Shown here: positions 8,253-16,051 of the stretch, in pieces
Layout of the letters: every line of letters starts with the position of its first letter
Position numbering within the stretch: position 1 is the stretch's first letter
Source: Luteolibacter sp.
Lineage (GTDB): Bacteria > Verrucomicrobiota > Verrucomicrobiia > Verrucomicrobiales > Akkermansiaceae
Direction of reading: 5' to 3'
Assembly: GCA_030696085.1 (NCBI GenBank)
Contig: JAUYNL010000049.1
Location: 1-62,772, forward strand
Length of the DNA stretch: 62,772 nt
Made by a program: the position numbers and the translations under genes
The notes under the pieces: model-generated
What the model saw: only the letters and a program-made list of their open reading frames with translations
The model's database searches: none
Told to the model about the DNA's origin: nothing

Positions 8253-10076
8253 ATGAGTTCCGAAAATACGAATTTTGATACCGGCGTGCTGATCCGCCGC
8301 AGTCTGTTTTTCCTGATCCTCATCATCCTCACCCTCGGAAATCTCTTCACTCTCTTCAAGGGGCTGAATTCCCCGCAGGCGATGGATCAGGCCCAGATCG
8401 CCCGCGAAATCGCCCGCGGCAACGGCTTCACCACCAAGATGATCCGCCCGGTTGCCTACTATCAGGCGGAAAAAACCGAAAAGCGCACGGTCTCGCTGCA
8501 CGGTTTCCAGGACACCTACCACTCGCCGCTCAACCCGCTGCTCAATGCCGCCGTGCTCAAGATGATCGGCGCGGATGACGCGGATGCCTGGCAAATGCGC
8601 GAAAACGAGATGGTCTATCCGCTGGACCGGGTGATCGCCACCGTCGCCACCCTGTTTTTCCTGATGGCCATCGGCGTGAACTACCTGCTCATTTCGCGGA
8701 TTTTCGACGCCAAAATCGCCGGAGTCTGCGCGATCCTGATGCTGTTTTGCGAGACATTCTGGAGCTATTCGCTCAGCGGGCTGCCGCAAATGCTGATGTT
8801 ACTGCTATTTTCCTGCGGCATGTATTTCGTCTATCGCGCCGTGGAGGCCGCTTCCGAGGGCCGCATCGCCATGACTCCGGCAGTCATCGCCGGCGTCTTC
8901 TTCACCCTGCTCGCCCTGACCCACTGGATGACGGTGTGGATCGCTCTGGGATACATCATTTTCGCGGCGATCGCATTCCGCCCGCGCGGCATCGTCGCGC
9001 TCTCCATTCTCGGCCTGCTGATCATCGCCGCCATCGGGCCGGTCATGCGCAATCAAGGCATCACCGGCACGCCTTTCGGAACCGCCTTCCTCACGCTCTA
9101 CAACGGTCTGGGCAGCGGCGCGGAAGAGGCGGTCATGCGCAACATCGACCTTGAGGCCGAGCCGCTCGTGCTCGACGGCCTGATTTCAAAAATCCTGCGC
9201 ACCACCCTGCTCCAGGCAAACGACATCATTCCCCTGCTCGCCGGCATCATCGTGGCGCCGCTGTTTTTCCTCTCGCTGCTCCATGCGTTCAAACGCAAGT
9301 CCATCGCCAACTTCCGCTGGGCGATCCTCCTGATGTGGATCAGCGCCGCCATCGGTCTGGCGTTTTTCGGCATCACCACCGACAAGCTGGACCCGAACCA
9401 AATCCACCTGCTGTTTGCCCCGATCATGACGGCCTACGGCCTGGCCTTCATCTCCATCCTTTGGAGCCGGCTGGAAATGGTCGCCTCCACCCCGGCCCTG
9501 CGCAACGTCCACCACTTCGTCATCATCGCCATCTCCGCACTGCCGCTGGTGCTCGCGCTGCCGCAGAAAGTCCGGGTCGGCATGCAACTGCGCGACCGCG
9601 GCGGCGTCCCGCACTGGCCGCCCTACTACGCGCCCGCCCTCAACAGCAAGACCTCCGGCCTCAAGGGCTGGGTCACCGACAAGCAAATCGTCTTTTCCGA
9701 CCAACCGTGGGCCGTCGCCTGGTATGCCGACCGCGTGAGCATCTGGCTGCCGCCCACCCGCGAGGGATTCATCAAGCTCGAAACCGTGGCCGCAGACCTG
9801 CAAACCCCGTCAGTGGGAATCCTGATCTCTCCCTCATCACACGGCTCCGGCCCGATCTCGGATGTGGCGAATCGTTACCGGGATTTCGCCGCACTGGTGC
9901 TCGATGGCCGGGTGCTGCTGGCCACCTACCCGCCAGGCATGGCGATCTACGACAAAAGCCCGAAAATCCAGGAAATCACCAAGCGCTATCCCTACCGGCA
10001 ACCGCTCGTCGGCATGGACATGGTTTATTACAGCGAACGCGCCATCCGAGCCCAGGATCGGACCACCAATCAGTGA
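8253..10076 (+). CDS. multi-pass membrane glycosyltransferase, GT39/ArnT-like (GT-C fold)
   Basis: A 607-residue integral membrane protein with about ten hydrophobic segments, the first at residues 17-35. The first extracytoplasmic loop carries MDQAQIAREIARGNGF, the acidic motif typical of GT-C enzymes that use a polyprenyl-phosphate sugar donor. A soluble C-terminal portion follows the last membrane helix (from about residue 430). By family it transfers a sugar to a lipid or protein acceptor on the outer face of the inner membrane; donor and acceptor are unknown. It follows the NtrB/NtrC-like pair closely and precedes xseB by five bases. Confidence 0.7.
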   Translation: MSSENTNFDTGVLIRRSLFFLILIILTLGNLFTLFKGLNSPQAMDQAQIAREIARGNGFTTKMIRPVAYYQAEKTEKRTVSLHGFQDTYHSPLNPLLNAAVLKMIGADDADAWQMRENEMVYPLDRVIATVATLFFLMAIGVNYLLISRIFDAKIAGVCAILMLFCETFWSYSLSGLPQMLMLLLFSCGMYFVYRAVEAASEGRIAMTPAVIAGVFFTLLALTHWMTVWIALGYIIFAAIAFRPRGIVALSILGLLIIAAIGPVMRNQGITGTPFGTAFLTLYNGLGSGAEEAVMRNIDLEAEPLVLDGLISKILRTTLLQANDIIPLLAGIIVAPLFFLSLLHAFKRKSIANFRWAILLMWISAAIGLAFFGITTDKLDPNQIHLLFAPIMTAYGLAFISILWSRLEMVASTPALRNVHHFVIIAISALPLVLALPQKVRVGMQLRDRGGVPHWPPYYAPALNSKTSGLKGWVTDKQIVFSDQPWAVAWYADRVSIWLPPTREGFIKLETVAADLQTPSVGILISPSSHGSGPISDVANRYRDFAALVLDGRVLLATYPPGMAIYDKSPKIQEITKRYPYRQPLVGMDMVYYSERAIRAQDRTTNQ

Positions 10077-10081
10077 ACCCC

Positions 10082-10399
10082 ATGGCACGAAAAAAAAGCG
10101 ACCGGGAGGAAAACTCCACAACGCCCTCCTTCGAGGAAGCCCTCGCCGGGCTGGAAGCCATTATCGAAGCCATGGAGCACGAGCAGCTTCCACTCGAAGA
10201 TCTCGTGGCCTATTACGAAAACGGCTCCACCTTGCTTGATCGCTGCGAGGCGATCCTGCAATCCGCGCGCGGCCGCATCGAATTGATCACACTGCGCAAC
10301 AAAACCGAAATTCAAGGCGAGGCTGCGGATTTTTCCCCACCGTCCGGCCAGCCGGATGCTTCCGACGACGACGACGACGATGACATCCGCCTCTTCTGA
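10082..10399 (+). CDS. xseB: exodeoxyribonuclease VII small subunit
   Basis: A 105-residue protein of the XseB family, the small subunit that joins XseA to degrade single-stranded DNA. The conserved core SFEEALAGLEAIIEAMEHEQ is followed by the family signature LVAYYENGSTLLDRCEAIL. The C-terminal tail is unusual: it ends in a run of seven aspartates encoded by a GAC microsatellite and then IRLF. The start ATG at 10082 is in frame inside a longer open frame and begins directly at the conserved N-terminus. The gene overlaps the start of dxs by 20 bases. xseA is not in the window. Confidence 0.88.
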   Translation: MARKKSDREENSTTPSFEEALAGLEAIIEAMEHEQLPLEDLVAYYENGSTLLDRCEAILQSARGRIELITLRNKTEIQGEAADFSPPSGQPDASDDDDDDDIRLF

Positions 10400-12275
10400 G
10401 CCACCCGCCCTCGGGCCGCTGCTCCAATCCATCCACTCCCCGGACGATGTCAAAAAGTTCGCCGACGCGGATCTGGACGCACTTGCTGCGGAGGTCCGCC
10501 ATTCGCTGATCAACTCCCTCTCGAAAACCGGCGGCCACCTCGGCCCCAATCTCGGTGTGGTGGAACTCACCATCGCGCTGCACCGGGTTTTCTCCACCCC
10601 TCGCGACAAGTTCGTGTTCGACGTCGCCCACCAGGGATACGTCCACAAAATGCTCACCGGGCGCGCGGACAAAATCCACACGATCCGCACCTACAAGGGA
10701 CTCAATGGTTTCCTGCTGCGCACGGAATCCGAGCACGACGCCTATGGCGCGGGCCACGCCGGCACCGCCCTCTCCGCCGCCCTCGGCATGGCCGCCGCCC
10801 GCGATCTCGCAGGTCATGACAACCACGTCGTCGCCGTCGCCGGTGATGCCGCCTTCACCTGCGGCCCCACCTTGGAAGCCCTCAACAACATCGCCGGCAC
10901 CACCCGCAAGTTCATCGTGGTGCTCAACGACAACGAATGGTCGATCGACAAGAATGTGGGGGCCATCGCCCGCTATTTCAACGATCTGCAAACCCACCAC
11001 ACCTTCGCCGCCGTGCGCGCCAAGGCCGCCGAGTTTGTCGAAAAAGTGGCTGGCAAGGCCGCCCGCACGCTCGCCCACAAGGTGGAGGAAGGCGCGAAAA
11101 ACCTGCTTTTCCCGAACGTGCTCTTCGAAAAATTCGGCCTCCGTTACTATGGCCCGATCGACGGCCATGACCTGCCGCTTCTGGTGCGCACCTTCGAACA
11201 CCTCAAAACGCTGCACGAACCTGTCGTGCTCCACATCATCACCGAAAAAGGCCGCGGCTACCAACCCGCGCTGGACAATCCCGGCAAGTTCCACGGCCTC
11301 GGCACCTATCAGATCAACGATGGCTCCACCGACGTTTCGGCCACACCCACCTGCTCGGACATCTTCGGCCGCACGGTCACGGATCTCGCCAAGAAGGATC
11401 CGAAAATCGTCGCGATCACCGCCGCCATGCCCGGCGGAACGAAACTCGATATTTTCAAAAACGAGCTGCCGGACCGCTATTTCGATGTCGGCATCGCCGA
11501 GGAACACGCCGCGCTTTTCGCCTGCGGCATGGCCACCGCGGGCTTCCGGCCGTTTCTGGCGATCTACTCCACCTTCATGCAGCGCGCCTATGACATGATC
11601 ATCCATGACATGGCGCTGCAAGGATTGCCCGTTAGATTGTGCATGGACCGCGGCGGCCTGTCAGGCGATGACGGACCCACCCACCACGGGTTGTTCGATA
11701 TCGGCTACCTCCGCCACATCCCTGGCATCGTCCACATGCAGCCGAAGGATGAGGAGGAATTCGTGGACATGCTCCACACCATGGCCGCCTACGATGCGGG
11801 TCCCTCCGCCATCCGCTACCCGCGCGGATCGATCAAGGGCGTGCCCGTGAAAAAGCGCCCTCAACTGCTTGAAATCGGCAAGGCCGAAGTGCTCGCCGAT
11901 GGCACGGATATCGCGCTCATCGGTCTCGGAGCCATGTTTGAAATGGCGGAACGCACCAAACTCCTGCTTGAGGCAAAAGGCCTCTCCGTGGCCCTCATCA
12001 ATCCGCGTTTCATCAAACCGATGGACACCGCCGTGCTCGAACAATTCGCGAAACAATGCCGCGTCCTCTGCACCTTCGAGGACCATGTCCTGCTCAATGG
12101 TTTCGGCGCGGGAGTCATCGACCACCTTCACACCGCCGGCATCCACACCCCGGTCGAACGCATCGGCTGGCCGGATGAGTTCATCGAACACGGAAAACCC
12201 GACACGCTGCGCGAACTCCACGGCCTGACTCCTCAGGCCGCCGTGGAGAAAATCCTCGCCCGCCTGGGCGACTGA
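10380..12275 (+). CDS. dxs: 1-deoxy-D-xylulose-5-phosphate synthase
   Basis: A 631-residue thiamine diphosphate enzyme that condenses pyruvate and glyceraldehyde 3-phosphate in the first step of the MEP isoprenoid pathway. Conserved segments include TGGHLGPNLGVVELTIALH, HQGYVHKMLTGR, and in the second half GIAEEHAALFACGMA and GDDGPTHHGLFD. The cofactor motif usually written GDG reads GDA here (GDAAFTCG, from residue 155), and the usual GHSSTS-type loop reads GHAGTALS. I believe these variants are shared by PVC-group Dxs proteins, so the enzyme is probably functional. ATG 10380 is chosen because translation there begins a normal N-terminus overlapping xseB. Confidence 0.92.
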   Translation: MTSASSEPPALGPLLQSIHSPDDVKKFADADLDALAAEVRHSLINSLSKTGGHLGPNLGVVELTIALHRVFSTPRDKFVFDVAHQGYVHKMLTGRADKIHTIRTYKGLNGFLLRTESEHDAYGAGHAGTALSAALGMAAARDLAGHDNHVVAVAGDAAFTCGPTLEALNNIAGTTRKFIVVLNDNEWSIDKNVGAIARYFNDLQTHHTFAAVRAKAAEFVEKVAGKAARTLAHKVEEGAKNLLFPNVLFEKFGLRYYGPIDGHDLPLLVRTFEHLKTLHEPVVLHIITEKGRGYQPALDNPGKFHGLGTYQINDGSTDVSATPTCSDIFGRTVTDLAKKDPKIVAITAAMPGGTKLDIFKNELPDRYFDVGIAEEHAALFACGMATAGFRPFLAIYSTFMQRAYDMIIHDMALQGLPVRLCMDRGGLSGDDGPTHHGLFDIGYLRHIPGIVHMQPKDEEEFVDMLHTMAAYDAGPSAIRYPRGSIKGVPVKKRPQLLEIGKAEVLADGTDIALIGLGAMFEMAERTKLLLEAKGLSVALINPRFIKPMDTAVLEQFAKQCRVLCTFEDHVLLNGFGAGVIDHLHTAGIHTPVERIGWPDEFIEHGKPDTLRELHGLTPQAAVEKILARLGD

Positions 12276-12398
12276 TGCGGAGTTGGACAAGCTGCGGGTC
12301 TCTTTCCCAACTGAGCCAATTCCATTTCGGTCACGAACTCGCCGGGCGCGGCATCGCCAGACACAATGCGGAAGAGGACATCGCCGAGGACTTGGCCT

Positions 12399-12518
12399 AT
12401 GCAGGTGGTCAGTAACACCTCGCCGCTTTCCGCCCTTTCCATCATCGGCCGGCTCGGGCTTGACGACGGATCGATTCCGGGGCTTATTTTCCGTATTGCC
12501 CTGATCCGCCTCGTGTAA
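12399..12518 (+). pseudogene. N-terminal remnant of a PIN-domain toxin (VapC/DUF3368 type)
   Basis: A 39-codon frame beginning MQVVSNTSPLSALSIIGRLG matches the N-terminus of PIN-domain RNases of the DUF3368 kind, including the first catalytic-site region (normally VVSDTSPL; here Asn replaces Asp). The frame then turns into unrelated sequence and stops at 12516-12518. The rest of a PIN domain (about 110 residues) is missing, so the toxin is dead. It lies 12 bases before a ribbon-helix-helix antitoxin gene. The other bases between dxs and this remnant (12276-12398) hold nothing clear. Confidence 0.45.
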
Positions 12519-12530
12519 TACAGGTGCGCC

Positions 12531-12809
12531 ATGCAAACACTGGTTCTTCGCATCCCCGACGACCTGGCCCGGGAACTGGATGCCGAAGCAAAGAAAACCC
12601 ATCTCACGAAATCGGAAGTCGCCCGCAGACGGCTCATCGCCGCAGGATCGCAAAGCCATGACACGGCCTCCGGCTTTGAACTGATCGCGGACCTGATCGG
12701 CACCGTTGAGGGCGGCCCTGCCGATATGAGCGCCCGGAAAAAGGAATACCTAACCCAGCGCCTTCCTCCGCGAACTCCGCTTCTCTGCGTTTCGCTGAAA
12801 TTCTCTTGA
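12531..12809 (+). CDS. ribbon-helix-helix antitoxin-like protein with a disrupted C-terminus
   Basis: A 92-residue protein whose first 45 residues (TLVLRIPDDLARELDAEAKK, then SEVARRRLIAAG) form a ribbon-helix-helix DNA-binding domain of the CopG/VapB kind. Residues 50-78 (FELIADLIGTVEGG, then ADMSARKKEYL) match the C-terminal toxin-binding part of such antitoxins. After KEYL the frame runs into a spacer-like sequence (TQRLPPRTPLLCVSLKFS), which suggests that the natural end was lost. No intact toxin gene follows. It is probably a relic of a VapBC-type module and may still bind its own operator. Confidence 0.55.
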   Translation: MQTLVLRIPDDLARELDAEAKKTHLTKSEVARRRLIAAGSQSHDTASGFELIADLIGTVEGGPADMSARKKEYLTQRLPPRTPLLCVSLKFS

Positions 12810-12878
12810 TGCGTCGGCATCCTGGGGATGCGGTTCTTCCCGGTTGACCGTCGGCCATCTGAGACCGATGGTCCGCGC

Positions 12879-13157
12879 ATGCCCAACAAGCAGGAGCTTC
12901 TCGACCTCCAGTTCATCGAAGCGCGTCACAAGCTGCTCGATCTCGCCGCGTTTCTCGATCGCGTCGACCGCCATGCCGGAGCGGAGGATTTCCGATTTTC
13001 GGCGATGAAAAGTACCCTGCCGATCCTGCTGGAGGACCGCCCGGACCGCGCCAAGGTCATCCTGGAGGCGCTGTCCGATCCAAGCATCGAGCCGATCCCC
13101 CAGGCGGCGTTCCAAGGTGCGTTCGGCGCTTCTCAAAACTCAAAATCCAAAATTTGA
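12879..13157 (+). CDS. small conserved-looking protein upstream of the EboB-like gene
   Basis: A 92-residue, mostly helical protein beginning MPNKQELLDLQFIEARHKLL. The sequence has good codon use and an amphipathic helical pattern up to about residue 80, then ends in a short Lys/Ser-rich tail encoded by an A-rich stretch. ATG 12879 is chosen over an upstream in-frame ATG because the preceding codons lie in a palindromic intergenic tract. It sits 8 bases before the EboB-like hydrolase and is probably co-transcribed with it. I do not recognise the family. Confidence 0.6.
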   Translation: MPNKQELLDLQFIEARHKLLDLAAFLDRVDRHAGAEDFRFSAMKSTLPILLEDRPDRAKVILEALSDPSIEPIPQAAFQGAFGASQNSKSKI

Positions 13158-13165
13158 AATCCAAA

Positions 13166-13966
13166 ATGCGTTACATCGAACCGCACGCCCACATGGTCAG
13201 CCGGACGACGGATGACTATGAGAAACTCGCGCTTTCCGGTTGCGAGGTGGTGTGCGAACCGGCGTTCTGGGCCGGCTTTGATCGATCCTCGGCGGACGGG
13301 TTCCACGACTATTTCCGCCAGCTCACCGAATACGAACCGAAACGCGCCGCCAGATATGGCATTAAACATTTCTCCTGGCTCTGCATCAATCCGAAGGAGG
13401 CCGATGATCCGGTCTTCGCCCGCGAGGTGATGGGCCTGATCCCGCAGTTTCTGAAATGCCCGACGGTGTTAGGTATCGGTGAGATCGGGCTGAACAAGAA
13501 CACCCGCAACGAGCTCGCGATCTTCGAGGAACACGTGCAGCTCGCGCTGGATCACGACCTGCCGATCCTGATCCACACGCCTCACCTCGAGGACAAGCTC
13601 AAGGGCACGCGGCTCACGCTCGATTCGCTCGCGAATTTCTCCCATCTCGACCGCGCGAAGGTCATCATCGACCACGTCGAGGAGCACACCGTATCGCAGG
13701 TTCTGGATGCCGGCTACTGGGCGGGCATGACGCTCTATCCGGACAGCAAGTGCTCGCTGGATCGCGCCATCGACATCCTGGAAATCCACGGTCCGGAGCG
13801 GCTGTGGATGAATTCCGCCTGCGACTGGGGCGTCTCCGATCCGCTGGCCGTGCCGAAATGCGCGCTGCAAATGAAGCGCCGCGAGCACACGGCGGAGGCG
13901 GTGGAACGTGTTATCTATCAGAACCCGCGGGATTTCCTCAGCCAGTCCGCGAGGTTTGTGATCTAG
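13166..13966 (+). CDS. eboB: TatD-family metal-dependent hydrolase, EboB type
   Basis: A 266-residue TIM-barrel amidohydrolase-type protein. Metal-ligand motifs are in place: EPHAHM near the N-terminus, IGEIGLNKNT, PILIHTPHLEDK, VIIDHVEEHTV, and the C-terminal aspartate in ACDWGVSDPLAVPK. The N-terminal MRYIEPHAHMVSRTTDDYE segment and the GVSDPLAVPK ending are characteristic of EboB, the TatD-like member of the Ebo gene set, and distinguish it from the ordinary TatD at 31712. Its substrate is unknown. ATG 13166 is preferred to an in-frame TTG at 13154. It converges with, and overlaps by 4 bases, the lipoprotein gene. Confidence 0.75.
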   Translation: MRYIEPHAHMVSRTTDDYEKLALSGCEVVCEPAFWAGFDRSSADGFHDYFRQLTEYEPKRAARYGIKHFSWLCINPKEADDPVFAREVMGLIPQFLKCPTVLGIGEIGLNKNTRNELAIFEEHVQLALDHDLPILIHTPHLEDKLKGTRLTLDSLANFSHLDRAKVIIDHVEEHTVSQVLDAGYWAGMTLYPDSKCSLDRAIDILEIHGPERLWMNSACDWGVSDPLAVPKCALQMKRREHTAEAVERVIYQNPRDFLSQSARFVI

Positions 13967-14679
13967 GGAGTCCGCTTGAGTCCGGTGAGTTCCTGGATTT
14001 CGCGGAAGACGAGCTGCTCGCGGCGGTAGCGGGTTTTCTCCTCGCGGACGATGCCGGTGCCCGGCGCGAACCAGATGGTCCGGCGCAGTTCCAGATCGCC
14101 ATCATTGCCGGTGGTGAGCAGGCGGATGCAGGAGAAGGCGCCGGCCGGGACCGTGATGTTTTCACGGGCGATCACCCGGGTTTGGCGGGTGAGGCTGCCA
14201 TCGCCCGCTTTCAATTCCGGCAAGGAGGTGCCCGGCCGCATGCCGGCGATGACGAATGGCACGGGCCGGTCCAGCCACATCGGGCGGGTGGTTTCCGGCC
14301 GTAGGATGAGCGAGCCGCGCATCAGGATCCGGTCGTCATGGATTTCGACAAACTCGCGCTCGCGGGGCGAACCCGGTACCTTGACTTCGAAACAATCCGT
14401 CTCCGGCAGGCCCTCGGCGGCGGAGATTTTCCCCAGATAGGTGCGGGTGCGCAGGTGCTCCGTGCTGACTTCCGCGGCCCCTGCGGAACTGACGCCCGCC
14501 GGTATCCCGAGTTTCACCTGATAGATCCAGGAGTCACCGGCCTTCACCGGCAGCAGCGGCGTATCGCTGATGCGGGCGGCCTTGGTGCTTGGCGACGGAG
14601 TTTCCTTGGCGGGCTTTGAATCGCACGCGGCAAGCAGCGGCAGACAGACGCAGCAGGCGGGAAACAAGCGGGGTTTCAT
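13963..14679 (-). CDS. hypothetical lipoprotein, last gene of the hisD operon
   Basis: A 238-residue protein with a lipoprotein signal peptide and lipobox LAAC (Cys19), so it is probably anchored in a membrane on the periplasmic side. The mature part is mostly beta-strand in pattern, with a segment (WFAPGTGIVREEKTRY) like the ending of DUF3108-type periplasmic proteins. It overlaps the preceding TPM-domain gene by 4 bases (ATGA) and is the fourth gene of a tightly coupled operon starting with hisD. No enzymatic motif is seen. Confidence 0.7.
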   Translation of the reverse strand: MKPRLFPACCVCLPLLAACDSKPAKETPSPSTKAARISDTPLLPVKAGDSWIYQVKLGIPAGVSSAGAAEVSTEHLRTRTYLGKISAAEGLPETDCFEVKVPGSPREREFVEIHDDRILMRGSLILRPETTRPMWLDRPVPFVIAGMRPGTSLPELKAGDGSLTRQTRVIARENITVPAGAFSCIRLLTTGNDGDLELRRTIWFAPGTGIVREEKTRYRREQLVFREIQELTGLKRTP

Positions 14680-15443
14680 GGTTTTTCGGTGAAAGGCGCA
14701 GGGCCCAGTTCGACAAGGGCGTGATTGCCGCCGGCATGAGGCGCGCAGAGGCGGCGTGTCACATCAGGTTTGGGAAAGCGGCGTGGACCCGCCTTGCGCA
14801 GTAGATGCAGCACCAGCGCGAAACCCACGATGAGCGGAATGGCGGACGCCGCCGCAAGCAGCATGAATACCCTCTGCCGGCGGGATTTGGTTTCGAGCTC
14901 TAACCGAATCTTGGTGCGCTCGGTTTCAATCACCTCTCCGCGGCGCACGGCATTGCCCATCCAATAGCGGAGCATGTCCGCGGCTTCGGTGGCGGCGGCG
15001 CGGATCCTGGCATGCTCGCCGGGTTCGCGGGACGCGTTGCGCCTGGCCTTCGCCACCGCATCGCTGACAATTTCCGGTCGGATCACATCCATCAATTCCC
15101 CGGCCGGGACGATCCATGGGCTATCGGCATGGCCTGGGACATGCAGCACCACCGCATGCAGCGGAGAGTCGCACCACTCGGCGGCGAAACGCCTGGCGAC
15201 ATGCTCGGGCGGCGCAGCGCCGATGTCCGATAGGACGACCACGATCACATCGATGCCCTCGTCTCTTGAAATCCTGACCAATGGATCGGAGATTTCCTTG
15301 AGGATGCGCGGTTCCAGCAGGCCGGTGGCATCGAGGATCGCACCGGTCGGCCGTTTGCCATACTCAAAATCTCCGGCCCCGCGCGTCTGGGTGGAAACGA
15401 ACAGCAAGGCGGCCATTACGGCGATGGAAAAACGGGTCATCAT
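14676..15443 (-). CDS. TPM-domain protein with signal peptide and C-terminal membrane helix
   Basis: A 255-residue protein with an N-terminal signal peptide (to about residue 22), a TPM-like (TLP18.3/Psb32/MOLO-1) alpha/beta domain at about residues 30-165 (ILDATGLLEPRILKEISDPL, then DVIVVVLSDI), and one membrane helix near residues 192-213. By family the domain faces the periplasm or outside; a function in envelope maintenance is only inferred. It is coupled by 4-base ATGA overlaps to its neighbours on both sides. The C-terminus after the helix is basic and likely cytoplasmic. Confidence 0.6.
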   Translation of the reverse strand: MMTRFSIAVMAALLFVSTQTRGAGDFEYGKRPTGAILDATGLLEPRILKEISDPLVRISRDEGIDVIVVVLSDIGAAPPEHVARRFAAEWCDSPLHAVVLHVPGHADSPWIVPAGELMDVIRPEIVSDAVAKARRNASREPGEHARIRAAATEAADMLRYWMGNAVRRGEVIETERTKIRLELETKSRRQRVFMLLAAASAIPLIVGFALVLHLLRKAGPRRFPKPDVTRRLCAPHAGGNHALVELGPAPFTEKP

Positions 15444-16051
15444 GAATGGAATCGTTCTGAATGGCGCAGCCCGCGCTTTTTCCAGGAGCGGTTCAGCAAG
15501 CGGGCCGATGTTTCAAAAAACCGGAGGACCGCCCCGCCCGCATGGCCAGCCTTCCAGGAAACGGACATGGCGGAGAGCGCCTCAACCCAATCCGCATCGC
15601 CAAGCCAGGCTTCGGCGGAATATCCCGGGATCACTGCGGCGCGGCTGCCGCGCGCATCGATCAGCAGGAGCACGGCCCAGGCGCGCTCCTGCGCCGTCTC
15701 GCCGGCGTAGAGCGGGCAGGCATTGAGCATCCAGAATCCGAACAATGGCAGGCTGGTCCCGGGCGGCAGCATGACCGAACAGACATGCCATTGGAATTGG
15801 GGATGAGTGCCGCGGAGCTTCCGGCGCGCCTCTTCGATTTTTCTAACATCCTCATGATTCCAAATGCCGGCCGCATCGAGCAAGGGCATGAATGGAGGCG
15901 CCGGATCGGGAAACATCGTCATGGTGTCCCCGCCGGTGAAGCCGCAGGAAGCGCAGACTTGCGCGGCCACGGCCAGCGGTTCCCGGCAGGCGGGGCACAC
16001 CGGGCCCGCCACAGGCGGGCGGCCCCTGCCATCCTCGCGGGTAGGGTTCAT
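15440..16051 (-). CDS. zinc-ribbon plus TPM-like domain protein
   Basis: A 203-residue protein with a short N-terminal zinc ribbon (CPAC at residues 19-22, CASCG at 33-37) followed by a TPM-like domain (from about residue 60; LLDAAGIWNHEDVRKIEEAR). No signal peptide or membrane helix is evident, so it is probably cytosolic, unlike its operon neighbour. It lies between hisD and the secreted TPM protein with 4-base overlaps on both sides. The pairing of a cytosolic and an exported TPM-like protein suggests a joint role, which is inference. Confidence 0.55.
   Translation of the reverse strand: MNPTREDGRGRPPVAGPVCPACREPLAVAAQVCASCGFTGGDTMTMFPDPAPPFMPLLDAAGIWNHEDVRKIEEARRKLRGTHPQFQWHVCSVMLPPGTSLPLFGFWMLNACPLYAGETAQERAWAVLLLIDARGSRAAVIPGYSAEAWLGDADWVEALSAMSVSWKAGHAGGAVLRFFETSARLLNRSWKKRGLRHSERFHS

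Noticed and set aside
10287-11621. Minus-strand frame of 444 codons opposite dxs
   Set aside because: Shadow of dxs; Glu/Gly/Val-rich antisense composition.
12283-12659. Minus-strand reading containing GQVLGDVLFRIVSGDAAPGE
   Set aside because: Looks somewhat protein-like but has no supported start or end and overlaps the toxin remnant; not enough to call a gene.
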